Source: Cyprinus carpio (taxonomy: Eukaryota > Chordata > Actinopteri > Cypriniformes > Cyprinidae). Taken from it: a stretch of 64,000 bases of DNA. Below the pieces are notes generated by a model. It was not told the origin of the DNA, made no database searches, and was given only the letters and a program-made list of their open reading frames with translations. Below are positions 10,863 to 25,900 of this stretch, piece after piece (within the stretch, counting starts at the first letter, position 1; each line of letters opens with the position of its first letter). Made by a program: the position numbers and the translations under genes. The stretch lies in the NCBI RefSeq assembly GCF_018340385.1, contig NC_056597.1, forward strand, positions 2,190,001 through 2,254,000, in the 5' to 3' direction.

Positions 10863-13800
10863 TGATAGAGGGCATGTTTATGAAACTCTTTCTAAGCCTC
10901 AAAGAGTCATAAATCTTTATTCATTTTCCCCATGTTTCAATAATTCAGTATTCAGCATGCTGAAATCACTATTAATCTCGAAGGCACACACACACACACA
11001 CACGCACACTGAATGCGCAGGGTTGAGTTCCTCTAGCCTTTGCTCATAATAGATTCTGTGTCTGTCTTCTGGCTCACTCTTCATACTGCCAATAAGACTG
11101 AGTCTCTATGATTTATCTTTTATTATGTCCCACAATCTACTTCTAAAGCACTCCGCTCCCTCTCGCTCTCTCTCTTTCTTACACACACACACACACAAAA
11201 GACATATTCATGTACCCACAGATTCTTGCAGTTTCTCATACACACACGTGCACAAACACATAAAATAACAAACCGAATTGCTGATAAAAGACTATGACTA
11301 TGTTTGTGCATAAAAATACGAGCACATATACAATCTTGTATGAATACATAATGTACATGCTGTACAGAAAAACATAAAATGTACTTTCGGCAATGCAAAA
11401 GGAATATAACGAGCTTCTTTGATTTTTTCTTTCAAAACTGTAATTAAAATACTGCAACATGACAATCGTATGGCAATTTAGTGAGATGAGACACGCATTT
11501 ACTTTGAAAGTGAAGGATAAAGAGGCTTCAAGGGACTGATCAAAAAATGTAATGTATAGGTGTTTTTTTTTTTTTTTTTTTTTTTACCCAGTTTGCTATT
11601 ACAGAAGTTCATTTTTATTAAAACTAGGAGTTTTGAACTTTTTTCTTTTTGTAAAGGTCACATTACCATGCCTTAATTGTTTTCATTTTTGCTATTCAAA
11701 TGCCTTTTGTTTCAAATTCAAATTGCTTGACATGCTTGTCCCTGATCCAGATCTTTAAAAAAAATCATCAAAAAAAATAAAAAATAGTAATTACGTTGGA
11801 AAGACTAGGATATTGTAATCTACACAAAGAGTGAAATAATCATAAACTATTTCAATATTTATTGTGTGAAAACTAATTAACACTCATTACAACTCTTGTG
11901 GCATCATTTTCTCACATCCAACAATTTTATCAACAAAAATGTCAGCATATTATGGCATTTATGAATAAAAAATTGAATAAATAATTTAACTTCTGAAAAG
12001 TTTATTTGGCTGTGTGACATTTCTCATTAATCTGTCATTTTATCAAATTATGCAAAATCAATTTTTCCACATTTTTCCCCCACAATTTTACATAAAATGC
12101 TGGCTATTATATAAGACAATTTCCATCACAATGTAATTTTTAAAATGTCATTATTACAATGTCATTTCAACCACAGAATGTTATTAACCAATGCATTTGA
12201 TGAATGTTAATCATTCATCCAATGAAACACTGAAAATGAGCACAAATTTCTGGTCAACAAAGAAAAATACTGGATGCAGCTATAGTTTTGTCCCTTTTTT
12301 TTATCAGATAGCAAAACATCCTTATTTGTGCAGTCACTGTTTAAGAGCTTTGTCCTGATTTGCTGTCTGCTGGGTACTTCAGTGGGCAGACTGGGGCACT
12401 GGCACAGTCCTGTCACTTCACATTCATCTAGAGTCAGCTACAGGCTAAACACTACTTCAGCCAATGGCTAACATGAATAGAATTGAATTCCAGTGGGTGT
12501 ATAGAGATGCAGGGGCTTGTACAGTAGTATTGTGGATAAATTCTAAAGAAATAGCATAGCTTCAGGTTTTGAAAGGCTTCAGTAGGTATCTCAAGGCTAA
12601 TGTGGATTAAAGCTATGGTTTGTAGGATAACTTTGCTAACATGGCCAAAGGTTAAGGTAGTATCGACTGCTTTGTGCCATGATAGAACCCTTTAAAAAAG
12701 TGATCTCTGATAGCTCATGTACCAGGCTAAGACATTAAACTGGCCTTATTTAACATGAGCAACATGAATTTGTGTGTAAATCATTTATGAATACACCAAC
12801 AATTTACACATAAATGTGCTTTAATTTAGTTTTATGAATAGGCCCAATGTGTGCGTTGTCATCTGGAAGTTGCTTTTTTTTTTAAGAATTTTCTCATCTG
12901 CAATGTTCCCTGATGTTAAAACAACATTCAGCAGATGTTAATTAACAAATTCACTTCACTCTTGACTATCAGATTTTTTTATGCTTAAAGTAGAACACAA
13001 TGCTTAGAATTAGTAATCATTCAGTATTACTTATCCAAATACCACACTGACTTATTGACTTATTAATTCTTCTAAATGATGATTTCAGGTTACAACCCTG
13101 TACTCTTTCTGATAACATGTGATATAGCTATCTAATTATGCAATACTTAAAGTGCTCAATATGCTCAGCCTGATTCAGCATGATGGAGCTGATAATTAAG
13201 GCCATTTCATTAATTATTCAAGATGAATATTCACTATTGTGGATTTGGTTGAAGTGGTAAAATATTTACGTGTTTTCTCCTCCAGTTCACTAATATTTTA
13301 TGCTGGGCCTAAATTCATGCTGTATGACAGAGAGAGAGAAAAAGAGAGACAAAAGCTGGGTACGAAATCAGAAAAATGCTGTCTTCGCAGGCAGTATACA
13401 ATGGTAGGAAGGCAACCATGTATGTCTATATACAGTGTTCACGTAACATTCTGCCTACTCCATCTGGTCATTTCTGAGCAGAACTGTGTCCAAAATTACT
13501 TTTTGTTCTCTATATAGTATGCCATGTGGGATGCTGGAAGTTCATTCTTTATATAGTTCACTCTTCTATACCTGTAATGCCTTCTGATTTACAGTGTACA
13601 GCTGATTGATTCATGTGAGTCTAATTATGTTTTATCATGATTTAGTGACAGATGAGGACACTTTGTTTTGTAAGTAAATCTGTCCTTGGCTCTATCTCCT
13701 CTATGAGTGCAGAAACACTGCCTTTGAGGTCATTGACAGACAGGCCTGCAAGGCAGCTGCCTCAAGCCCAAAGTGTACTTCAGTTTTGATGTGCAGCGTA

Positions 13801-14417
13801 CACATACAATCGAATACATAGACGTTCAATGTTTAGAGCATTATATATTTACTTAGAGTGAAGAAATGCTCTAAAGTAAAGGCTGTGCAGAAAGCCCTTA
13901 TATGGAGATTTTTTGGGTGTGTTTTATGCAAATGACTAACCTCAGACACACAAACGCTAAATTAGAATACTACAAATTCATCAACATAAGAGTGCGGTTA
14001 AGAACAAATTAATCTGCACATGCACATGTTTGTGAATTAGGTGGAAATGTTTTGGGAGAGGTGCATATAAATACAAATAATCCACTCAGTTATTAGTGAA
14101 TTAGACCAAATGTCTTTGTACTCTTTTACACTAGAGCTGCGAGTATCTATAATGCAAGCACTCGTCAACGCGACAGTCAGTTGTAAAGTGTGCCACAATT
14201 GAGAGGCTGCATGTTTCTAAGGCTGCATTCCAAGATCGAATACGCCAAAGTCTGCTGTCTAATTTCCTTCAAATGTGGCCATCGTTTCCCAGGCCACAAA
14301 AGATACAACAAATAGTTCCTTCACTGCCAAAACTAACCCAAGATTTATTGCATGCTGGTGATGATAGGATTTTTTATTTATTAATTTTTTTTTTTTTTAA
14401 GAAAATGGTGCTTTACA
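10863..14417. other. Intergenic, no gene seen
   Basis: AT-rich sequence with CA runs (10984-11003, 11181-11198), a 23-T tract (about 11563-11585) and a short GA run (13329-13349). No domain-bearing frame was recognised on either strand. Confidence 0.5.
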
Positions 14418-15010
14418 ATTAGGGCTGCAAAATTTATCGAAATTCTAATAGCGATTACAATTATGGATGCCACAATTACGTAATCGTTCAAAGCTGCAAT
14501 TAATCGTTCAAAGTCCACTTATGTTATTCTGTGTGCTTAAGATGCGTTTTTTCTTTCTACATTTTATCTTAAGGGTTTTCCCATTATTTTTATTTTAGTT
14601 TTAGTATAACATTATAACACCATTCATATTTTTATTTTTTTATCATTTAAAGAAGAAACCAATCCAATGTACAGTTGACATTTGAGGCTTAATGCTATAG
14701 AAAAGCACTAGACGTTTTTCAGTTAAGAGTGTTTTCAGCTTGTTTATTTTCCTATAAAAATACGGCATACAGTTGTGTCAAACAATGGTATAAACATAAT
14801 TCACGTAAATTGTGATAATCGTAATTAATAATCGCAATTACAATTTCAAGGGAATAATCAACAACATAGTCCATGTGACATCACTGGTTCAACCGTAATT
14901 TTACGAAGCTTTGCCCTTGTCACTGTCCTCTGCCATAATCAAGAGTACTACGACGCATGTGTGCGCATTCTTCTGCTCGTAAAAATGTTGACATATCTTA
15001 CTAATATGCA
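14418..15010. repeat. Decayed transposon fragments
   Basis: 14418-14855 starts TTAGGGCTGCAAAATTTATCG and ends in a GATAATCGTAATTAATAATCG segment, which resembles the AGGGCTGCA-type MITEs of fish; the second terminus is missing. 14860-15000 (GTAATTTTACGAAGC, CTCTGCCATAATCAAGAGTAC) resembles in part the loop of the fold-back element at 5033-5538 and reads as a broken relative. Confidence 0.45.
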
Positions 15011-15639
15011 ATTTTAAATATAGATAATATTTTTTATTATGTACATAATTGGACCATGGTGAACATATTTAGGTTATGAATTTGTTTTATATTCAGACAG
15101 ATGAATATGAATTGTTTTTTCAAATCCACCACAATCATAACTACTGCTTGTCAATGGAAGTTGTTACCTTTCGCAAGGTGACAACAGCAATTCTCTATAG
15201 GCTTGACGTCATGTACACTCTATGCATAGTTTAGCGTACGCATGAAAACCAAACTATACTTTGTTGCCATGAAACGCGAGTAGCGGCAGATCTTCTCATC
15301 CAAATTGCAACGTTTAAATGTCACATTGACTTTAAGCTTTTGGACCAAGCCAAAGACAGTATGAGTGAAACTGAGATGTATATAGAGATGCAGTTGAGAG
15401 GGTGAGAGACAAAGAAAGAAAAGCAAAACATCCTTTTGGGAGCATGAATATAACACTATTTTGCTCCTGCAAGTGGGGCTGTACAGTGTCAAAAGTTGGG
15501 CAGCCTCCGTGCACTACTCACCCTCACATGCACGGCTCAAAGAACGTTAGAGCAAAAGCAACATCCGTGTGATGAAATATTCAATGCTGCCGCTGTTTGA
15601 GTGTGCAGACAGAGCCCAATGCTAAGCTAAATTATGCAT

Positions 15640-15683
<44 letters not shown>

Positions 15684-17887
15684 AACACAATCACGATCCT
15701 AGCACTTAACAAAGACATACTTTAAATATGAGTGGAAATCTGCAAGAGTTACTATGTATAGCAGGATGTGGCTGAACATATGGAAGACATAGAAGACTAT
15801 AAAACAGCATATGGTGCTTACAACAGGCATTATGGAGCTAGAGCTATAGCTTTTGTTATCAAATGTGCTCTGTTTGTTTTACATACTCCCTCTGTTCATC
15901 TCTAATCAGGTTGTTTTTCTGTTGGTGAGCAGTTATTGTTAATAGTGTGTCACTCCCTCCTGGAATTAAACAAGTCCAAATGCAGTTCTACCCAAGAGCC
16001 CTGCTACTAACAGCAAATACTCTCATAGTCCCTCAGCAGGGTGTGTGTGTGTGTATATACTGTGTGTGTGTGTTTAAGTGTGAACTTGACTTTACGTACT
16101 CTGTGTCAGAATGGATGTTTGTCTTGGAGAGGTCAACTCTAATTCTGCGGGGTTTCTGTTTTTGTTTGTTTGTGTGTTCTGGGGGATGGGGAAAAAAATT
16201 AAGAAAAGGAAGTGAATTACCAAAGTATGACGCGTGCAAGTAGACATTTCAGATGGTTATACAATAAACACTGCAACGCAGTCATGAGAAATCACATTTG
16301 AGCTTACGCACACACTCTATATTCTGTCTCCACTTTTTGTGTCTCAAAGGAATGGCAGTCGCCCGGCCTCATTGTTTTGGTGGTGTGTGAGTGTCTGTAT
16401 TGTTTTGGGCACAAAAGCTTCTGCACCCCTGGCAGAGACGACTAATGGAACACAATAGGACTACTTTAGCATTTAGCTCAGTGGCCTGTGAAGACAGAGG
16501 TCCTGACAGCCCGTGTGAGTGTGTATGTGTGTGTACAATGTTGGAAACACCTGCCACTGGATTGATAGTGAAAGACGCATCCTGCCATTCAGATGCCATT
16601 TTCTCACTCTGAAACACACATTTACTCAGTTTCCACTGGTTTGACAGCACAGCAAATAGCAAGTTATATAACTAAAATGTCAAATGATACACACAGCACC
16701 ATGTAGCATAAACTGTAAAAATGGCAACATGCAGCTATTATCTCAAGGAGCTATTTCTAACAGATCTAACTGTTAACAAAAATGTAGCGGTTCATTTAGA
16801 TTTCACCACATAAAGCATTTTTTTATATTACTTGACAAGAAATAAAATGTTTGCATTAAACGATTATCTTTTAATTTAAATATTTGTATTGTGTTTCCAT
16901 GTAAATCTTTTATTAGCTTCGAATTTTTATATAATTTTATAAAGATTCTATTTTTTTGCTGTTAGACAACTCTCTCCTATGCAAGTTTAATGTGCATAGA
17001 TAACTAGAAGTAAACCATCCATAGGCTGGTTTCTCCAAAGAGTGGCAACATGAAGACCTTTTTAAGGCTTTGAGACCTTTTCAAAACATGTCAGTTATTT
17101 GCATTGGCGTGATTTGATTTTGGGTTAGAACTATTTTTATTTATTTATTTTTTATTTTGATGGGCAAAACCTTCACCACAGGCCCCTCGATTAAAATTGT
17201 GACTGATTTCCAAGGCCCTACTTCACATCTAGTCCAGTCCAGTCCAGAAAATAATCAATATCTGGAACTCAATAGTGGCGCAGAAATTACACACTTCACC
17301 TTTAAAGTTGACATGAAATGGAATTCACCATATCTATTATCTAAATGAATTTTATTGTGAACCATTTAGATTTTTTTTCATTACATCATACATTTTTAAC
17401 CAAAATATCATCACTCAATCTTCTGGTTAAATGATAGATTTTTCTCTGGTGACATATGCTGGACTCCACCGATCATTTAGTCCACTTAAATTCATCCCTT
17501 TCTACAATCTAAGGCAAGCTCAAATTTAGATATGCCTCCATCTAATTAACAACTGATGAATAGAATCAAGACACCTCACTACTGTGTTTTTTTTTTCTTT
17601 TTTGATAATCCATTTAATTGATGTAAGTCACAATAAGAAAGAAAAGATCTGTCACTGTTACAACACAACTTAGAACCAAATCAATCATGATGCAGCTTAT
17701 CAGATACAGAATTTCTCTGATATTTTAAAATGCAACTCGTTAAGCTAAAGTTGGGATGAGGGATAAAATGCATTTCTAAGACAGCATTGGTGCGTTCCAT
17801 TTGACCCTTTCAAAATGGATTTCATGGAGTATTTCACCATATTCCATGAGATTCTAATCCATCCTTTTACAGGAAATTTACCATTGT
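15011..17887. other. Intergenic, microsatellites, no gene seen
   Basis: Contains a (CA)n tract at about 15642-15680, GT runs at about 16040-16072, and a repeat-like segment (GGCGCAGAAATTACACACTTCA at about 17278-17299) that recurs at about 26872-26892. No exon was recognised. Confidence 0.5.
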
Positions 17888-18319
17888 CCATCACTCCAGC
17901 ATTTAAAGAAATTTGAATAAAATAAACACAGGAGTTGATGATATGGTGTTATTATTGAAATGAGATTTTATTGAGTTTTTTTTCATTGAATCTGTTGCCT
18001 CTGGCTTGCTTAGTTGGGGACACTTCATTTACAGCGATATCGTTGACTTAATTGCAAATTATTGCACAGATACTATTTAAACTGAACTGAGCTGCATGAT
18101 GACATCACTGAATTCAATGATGAACTGCCTTTATCTGTCGTTTTGCATTATTGACACTGTTTTCCTTATTAATTTTGTTTTGTTGCTTTTTTGCTAACTT
18201 TTTTGTTTAAAGCGCTATATAAATAAAGATGACTTGACTTGACTTGACCCATCACTCCAGCATTTAAAGAAATTTGAATAAAATAAACACAGGAGTTGAT
18301 GATATGGTGTTATTATTGA
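17888..18319 (+). mobile_element. Retroposon-like insertion flanked by a perfect 71-bp direct repeat
   Basis: Bases 17888-17958 and 18249-18319 are identical over 71 nt (start CCATCACTCCAGCATTTAAA, end GGTGTTATTATTGA). The 290 bp between them ends in AAAGCGCTATATAAATAAAG followed by repeats of TGACT, the tail that I know from a family of fish non-LTR-type retroposons. The natural reading is a target-primed insertion with an unusually long target duplication. The perfect identity of the two copies suggests it is recent. No open frame inside. Confidence 0.75.
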
Positions 18320-21300
18320 GTTCCCAGCTACAGTTTGTACGTTAGTATTATAGGGTATTAAATGCGTAAGACGCAACAGTTACAATGCAACTATTATGAT
18401 TATAGTTAAATGTGTATTACACAGAGTATGGTCATTTATACTTTATTACGTCATTATACCTAATACTTTTGCATGGTGTTCCAAATGAACACATTTTGTC
18501 AAGTGAAGAGAACTTGGTATAAGAAGCAGTGAACACTGCATAGGGACCCTGCTAATTGGAATGCAGCTCATGTTAAAAATAGTCAGACTTTTAAAATAGT
18601 CTTTAGGGGCCAGCTGCATAAACTGCTTAGACTAGTCTTAATCAATTAGTCATCTAATTTGTTTTCTTAAAGACTGATCAGATATTTTGTAAAGTAAATT
18701 ACAAAATGGCCCAATTTGAACCATAAAAGTAAGACTAATTACCTCCTGGCTAACTGCTAGCTGACACATATAGTGGCTATGTTTATGCAACTGTCCCCAG
18801 ATCTGTGCATTCTGCTCCATTTTGCACTCGGACTATCTGTTTTTAAATGCTGGAATGCATCTTATATAAACGCACATCGGATCTGGGTCAGGTGAAACTG
18901 AAAGCAGCCTAATTATACAAGGCTTCCTTAAGAACACTAGTCGTTCAGGCAACAGACTTGTCGATTGTGAAAATATTTGTGCTGTTTTAGCAGAGCACTA
19001 ATTGCAGAGCAGTTTCCCTTTGAGCAGTCTGGTGTGAAGTGCCTTGCTCAAGGGCACTGCGCTAACAGAGCAGGTCTGCGATCTTTCTAACTCTCCTTTC
19101 CTGTGTCACTAATTCCCTAGATTGAACCTTCAATCTTTTGTTACCATCTCTGATCTTCACCCATTATCCCACCACCACTCCAGAGGGAGGAAACGTGAAA
19201 ACATGAAAGCCTGCAGATCAAGTCATTGTAAAACACTGCACTGAACGTGGGCGGATGCTGATTCAAGGTTTTTTTTTTTTGAGCGCTACACTATCTTCCC
19301 GTTTAAAAATGGTCACTTAGGAAGACATCAATTTGTTGTTCATCCAGCCACTTTTGAAAAATGGTTATTACATACACACAGACATCTGAAGTGCAATTCG
19401 GCTTTATAACAATCCACAGAGCTTTTGTTTAATGACGTCTTTCAGTGTGTAATGGGTTTAAAATGCGGGCGTCTGTGCGCATGTGTTCAGAAGACAGTGA
19501 TGAATAAGGCTCCACTTCTTGAATGCCACTCTAACACAAATTATTGTTTCAAATAAAAAAAATTCTGTTCATAGCGTTATATATTTTTCTTTACCATTTT
19601 TGTACTCATTCTGTGTATTATTTATAGGCTATATTTTTCCCAGCAGCAGGAAAAAACAAAACGTGTATTGTTATTCTTATATGTGCACATGTTGACAGTA
19701 CCATCCGTGACAGGAAGCACTGAGAAAGGGAGCGGGAGAGAAATCATGCTCCACCATTATAAGGTGAATTGCATCGCTGCCGCCCAAACATCCTTTACAC
19801 TCAGTTTCTGATATTCAAACCCTCATTCTGTAAAAATACCACAGCATATGTCCTCTATTCCCATCCGTCTATCCTCTCATCCCTCTCTCTCACGATGGGT
19901 GGTCATATTTCTCGCTCTGTTTCTAACTCTCTCTCTCTATTTCCCTCTGTAATTGGGTGTATTACGGGACTGGAGGCAATGAGCATCATGGACATGGCTC
20001 AGTGCGCATAGAAAGAGAGAGAGAGAAAGAGAGAGAGCAAAATGCTACAGCAGCTTCAGGCAATAACAAGAAGAGATTGCGGAGGAGAAAGACTGGGCTT
20101 TGTCCGAGAAGAGAGGAGAGGAGAGGAAAGGAGAGGACGAATGACAGCCGTGAGAGCGAGACATAATATAAAGAGAAGACGAGCACTGCAGGATCATGAG
20201 GAGAAAATGATTGCATCTTTTTGGATCCGAAATGGACACCACTGGGGGGAAAAAAGCATTTGATCTGGGAATCTGCAGTTTGGAGACTGTTTTTCAGGAG
20301 TTTAACAATAATCCCAACAGAATGAACTCTACAGATCAACCTGAGTTACTCGCCACAGAGAGACTAAACTTGAGCCAGACTTAAATAAATCAGGCTGAAC
20401 TGTGTCAGCCACAGGATATAAGTTAATGTTACTTGTCGTGTGTCCATGTGTGCGTTCATGATTTACGCTAAAGCGGTGCATCCAGTTCCCTCATGCGTAA
20501 AATTAAAGAGTCATATCCTGGAAACAGCATAAACGTGACAAACATTCATATGTGTGCGCACACACATCCCTGACATAGCAGAACTAATGGGGGCGTCGGT
20601 CCATTGGTAACCAGTCAGCTGTGTGTAACAGCGACGATAAGGCCAAGACACCTTGATTTCACTGCTTCATTATGTCACACATAATACCTGACCTTCAATA
20701 TGCTGCACACGGAGACATAAACAGATAATACACCACAGACGGCAAATTAGGATACTATGGATGGGACCACAAGGGTCAGCAACGTAATGCTTTTTTGTTG
20801 TATATACAGTATACACATTACAATGCAGTTCTTACATGACATACAGAATACACCACTCCTGTAATGACAATATTTTTAATTTCTGGTTTAAAATTCATTT
20901 TGATATTTTTGGGGTAGTCAGGAAACTTATTAAAAGAACAAAATTCTGGAAAGGAAAAGAATATTATGTAGTTTGGCATCAACTTTTGTTATATGGGGAA
21001 AAAAGTTTTAACAAAACTATCCAAAAAATCAGTCATGTGTTGTGACAAATATCCAAAAAAAAAATGATTTGACCTTTTATGTAAAAAAAAAAGGTTAGTT
21101 CACGTTAAAATGTTACATGATGCAAGTGTTCAAAATGCTATATTTATTTAAAATCATGTTTTCAGAATGACTAATAATTACTTATTATTAAGAATCAATT
21201 GATGATGGTTGTTAAAAATAGTAATATTTTTGCTTAAAATATTTTTTAAAACATTTGTAACAATTTTGATAATAATTATTCAAATATGTTGTTTTTGTTA

Positions 21301-22895
21301 ATATAAGAAGTTAAAATAATGTAAGTTTCTTAAAATTCTGTGAAATTAACATTATTACAAAATATATATTTGCATGTTTTTTCATTATTATTTTCTTTAA
21401 CATACACACTTACGCACAAATCAGACTTAACCTTTATAAAAGCAAGTCACAGAAATATAAAAAAATTCTCTTTGCTGAAATCTCAGTTCCCACAAGCAAT
21501 ATAACACTGTACTATAGATGTGAGCGATGACGATGAACTGTTAATGGAGGCCAAAAACAACATATCATAGGAGTGAACAGGGGCACACACACACACACAC
21601 ACACACACTGGAAGAGCGTATCCCTCATTCACTGGTTTAATGGCTAATTAGGCAAAAAGCTGGAAGAGAATGAATCTCTCGGCCAAGCAGATTCCTCTTT
21701 TACATTTCTCTGTGGCTCAATAAAACAATGTAATGGACGCTCTCTCACTCTCTTGTGTTTTTTTTTCTTCCCTGTATATAGAGAACTATGCAGGAGGCTT
21801 TATCCATGTGGGGAATATTCCAGAAGAGCAGCAGTTATTTAAGATTCAAACACAAGGATAACAGATGGCTACCAGAAAGAGAAAAAGAGAAAAAAGCACA
21901 CATAGAGAATGTGAGAGAGGGACAAAGAGAAGGAATATGACGGACAGAGTTGGTACCTCCCAGTAAGCTAGTCTCTAAGGACAGCCAAATCCACTGCTTA
22001 GTGACGTTTAAATTAACAACAGCACTTTGTATACCACCCACTGTCACTCACCTCACATCAATGCGCTAGTTCACATGCACTCTTTTTAAATGTGTGTGTG
22101 ATTCTGTTCACGTTTCGAGTGCTCAAAATAGACATGAACTGAGCATCTGACAGATGGTTTGACAAGGTTTCAACTTTGCTTGAAAATTGTTTTAACACAG
22201 GAAATGAAGATTCACCCAATCTGCTTTGTAAATGCATGCTATACCTTTTTTTCTGTACAATTCATCCATGTTTATTTTTTTTCTTTATTTACTTAGATAT
22301 CACAATGCAGAAAAAAATATCTGTTGCTTGCTCCCTTACATTGTGATAATTCCAAAGAAAGATGTGTTCATGATGTTTAGCAACAGCTGATCCAAAAATG
22401 TAAATTATTTACTCACTTTCAGGTTGTTCCAAACTGAAATGTTCAGCCAGTTTTGTTTTTTAATACAATGAAAATGAAAAGGGAAAGGAGCTGTTGAGCT
22501 ACAGAGCTACAAAAAATGATAAGGGACTCATAACAGTGCTCCAGATCTCATTTACAAATACAAATCTGATGCATTATGGCACTGAACATCATTAACATTA
22601 AACCCAGCGATATGTGTTTTGACATGCCATATTTGAATATACACAAACTCAAATAAAATTTCTACAGCAGATTTCTATAAATAAACTCTGAAATTTCAGT
22701 CTGTTCCTCACAGAAGCTATCATATTATTTCAGAAGATTTGCAAGTTCATATAGGCAAGTCATTGTTATTGCAGATATACATTGCAAGAGGGACAATAAG
22801 GATGCTTATTTTTTATTATGTTTACTTTTACTTGAATGGAAAATAGCATTTGTCAAAATATCTCATTTTGTATTTTGAGAAAGAAAGAATTTCAC

Positions 22896-22900
<5 letters not shown>
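18320..22900. other. Intergenic, no gene seen
   Basis: Includes a purine-rich GA block (about 20005-20170, GAGAGGAGAGGAG type), a CA run (21584-21608) and AT-rich sequence. The open frames at 19769-20339 are driven by the GA/CT tract and show no family signature. The CpG content around 20040-20240 is mildly raised, so an untranslated exon cannot be excluded. Confidence 0.45.

Positions 22901-22960
<60 letters not shown>
22901..22960. repeat. (AT)n microsatellite, about 60 bp
   Basis: Uninterrupted alternating AT between AAGAATTTCACTCC and GAATTTTGTCAG. Confidence 0.95.
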
Positions 22961-22962
<2 letters not shown>

Positions 22963-25900
22963 TTTTGTCAGTCACACATATAGGAAACACTCACAAAAAT
23001 AATGGCATATTTATATTTATTACCTGTTTGCATCTATTTGGTTTTAATTAAATGGTCATATTTTCAGAATGCATTTATTCAAATTGCAAAGTGTGAAAAT
23101 GCAATAAAATGAAATTTATTCTGTTAATAAGTATGAACTTGGTTAAATTATGGCGAGTTGAGGAAAAACTTTGTAATCTTGGATGAAAATTTTATAAGCA
23201 ATTATAAAATTTAATAGGCAAGAAAAAGAAATCCGTGCCAGATTGGACTAAATTGCGAGGGTAATGTAATGAGTAAATGACATCAGAGTTTTCCTTTTTG
23301 AAAGCACCATCGCTTTAAATTGTAAGGTAAATCCCCACAGTGGGCAGATGCCTGCTGTAAATTGCTTTGTGGTGAATGAACAATAAACGTTTAGAAAAAA
23401 TATTTTACTCCAACCAATCAGGAGCACTCTGGACAAAAAGCAGCCATTGCAAAGCTAAACACTTTGAGCTATTTTTTCACTCTTGAAATAGCATACATTG
23501 TCCAAAAGCTGAAATAGGAAATAACTGGAGGTTGAAGTTTCCTGTGCCATTCATTACTGATGAAGAAAAAAAAATGCCATTGACTTCACAATGAATGGTG
23601 CCAACACAGCCGGGCGCAATCGATGCATGGAGCAATCAAACTTCAGGGTGATCAATCAATCACAGAGCTGCTTTATCTCAGAGGCTGCTTTACTCTCCCT
23701 GAACCTGTCACTACAGCAGACCTGAGGGTAGTCTAGAGACCGGCAGACATAAGGATTTAACATTACTGTCATGCTGAGCTACACTTGGAAGGAGACTCGC
23801 ATGTAAAACAGTTGTTGAAATGCTTGGTACTTTGGATTCATAGCACCATTAACTTATCATTTGCTGTCAAGGTCGTGGGTTCGATTCCCAGGGATGTGCA
23901 AACTGATAAAACACGTACTAAATATTTAAATGCAATGAAAAGTAATTGCATTAAAATCTATATAACGATCTCTAGTTTTTGCTGTTAGTTGCCTGCAAAA
24001 TGGCATATCTATGGTCTCTTAAGCTGTGGGCAAGGGCATAAAGCATGAGTCATTTCTCACAACGGTTTCACTGTGCAAAACGACAACGCACTAAAGGAAG
24101 CATGATGATAATGAGCAAATTTTACAAGCAAATTTCCCATTCATGCAAATCTATGCCACAACAATCCCACAGGTGTGCCTCTCTGCTACATCTCTATTAT
24201 TCTATAGCCTAGTCTTTACTGACTCCAGCTCATGTAACTTTATCAGATGCTTATTAAAGACTAATAAGTTGCTTATTAGCTAGAATAAGTGTTTGATTAA
24301 GTCCCAATTAGAGCAAAGTGGTCAGTATTTGTTAAATACACACAAATGGCAATTCATGTGATGCGGACAAAACTGGTTGTTTCTCGTTTTTTATATTTAA
24401 TTTCGTAATTTTTATATGGGTCTGAAAATATTTCGCACAACAGGATTCTAACAACGCCACTGAATAACAGTGCTACGTTTCTCTTGTCATGTTGTTAGGG
24501 TTCATGTGATTATGGGACGCCATTAAAACACATCACAGTGAGAAAGATGTGTTTGATGACATCACTATTTTTGCTCCTACTTTTGCTTGAAGCACTTGAC
24601 ATCACACGCTGTGACTCATAGCATGCTCTGAAGAACATGCTAGCGTGCACATATGTGAAAGACCTCACACATCACACACACGCATAGGGATGTGCAAAAC
24701 AGCATATTTTCAAACCCAACAGTTTAAAAAACCAATGTATAATTATGGGTCCAAAAGACTGATCAAACGCATTTCTTAACGTTCACACAAGATGTGTTTT
24801 TGTGTTTGAGTACAGCTTTGAGCAGCTGGATGGAAAGGAAATCAAGCATTTTTAAAAGCTGAACTGTTTTTAATTTGACACAGAGTCTTGAAAACAGACA
24901 GCGCGACCAGTGTTACAGATCAACTGATTCTTACCAAGTGGTTCTTTTTAGTGAATCACATACAGCAGTACCAGTAGTTTGACTCTCAAAAAAGAGTCTT
25001 AAGCGTTTTTATTTTAGTGAATCAAAAAAACAAACACATGTCTGGTGCAGTCCGGAACAACAAACTATTTAAATCAGATGGTTATTTTTAGTGCATTAAA
25101 CATACACAGCTTACAGCTGAGAAATCTGTGCAGTTAATGACTGGTTGTGCATAATACAATGTGTAGTTAAAGATGCACATTACAAATTCTGTCAATATTA
25201 TTTAAAAAAAAAAAAAAACAGTATCTTGTTGGTTTAGAATTTAATATGTAGTGCTTAATATGACAATTGTTAGATTGCATTTATGGTGCCTTTGAAAAGA
25301 CCATTAAAAATCAGTATTATCATTATTGATGATCTCATCATTTGGCAATGATTTTTTAGGTAAACCAGCACTAAAAGAGTTCGCAATGGAACCAATTAAG
25401 ACAACAATGAAACCAAAACAAGAATATTTCAATTAGATTTCCAGCAACCTACTAGTCAATTAACGATTTTTCTGTCTGTCTTTATATTATTGAATATTTT
25501 ATATTATATAATTAATAAAACACATACTTTTTTTTTTTTTTTTTCTGGCACACACTTGTGACGCTACATCGCAATAATTCTCTCGTCACTTAAGCCCACT
25601 AAAAAACTTAACCTTGCAAATGGATGAAAATAAAAGCAAAAGCACACATGGGATCATTGCTCCCAATTTTCTGGTGAGACTGAAATGATCAAAGTCCTTC
25701 AGAAGTCCATTCCAAATCTCATCTTCATTGTTTGGTGACCTCCTTATTCAATTAGATTCTAACACACACACTTCCTACTTTAAAACATGGCCTGTACACA
25801 CTCAGCAGCTCTCAGTTCTTGCCCTGAGTGTGTGTAAAAATGGATGAATTTGTAAGTGAAAGGGAGAGAGAGAGAGAGATCGAGATGAGGAAGCTGTATT

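Noticed and set aside
19957..20339. Overlapping open frames on both strands near 20 kb
   Set aside because: They arise from a GA/CT-rich tract that lacks stops; no domain, no conserved text and no convincing splice context.
23870..23890. Possible tRNA gene (GGTTCGATTCC)
   Set aside because: Only the B box half is intact and no cloverleaf can be drawn; it matches a SINE.
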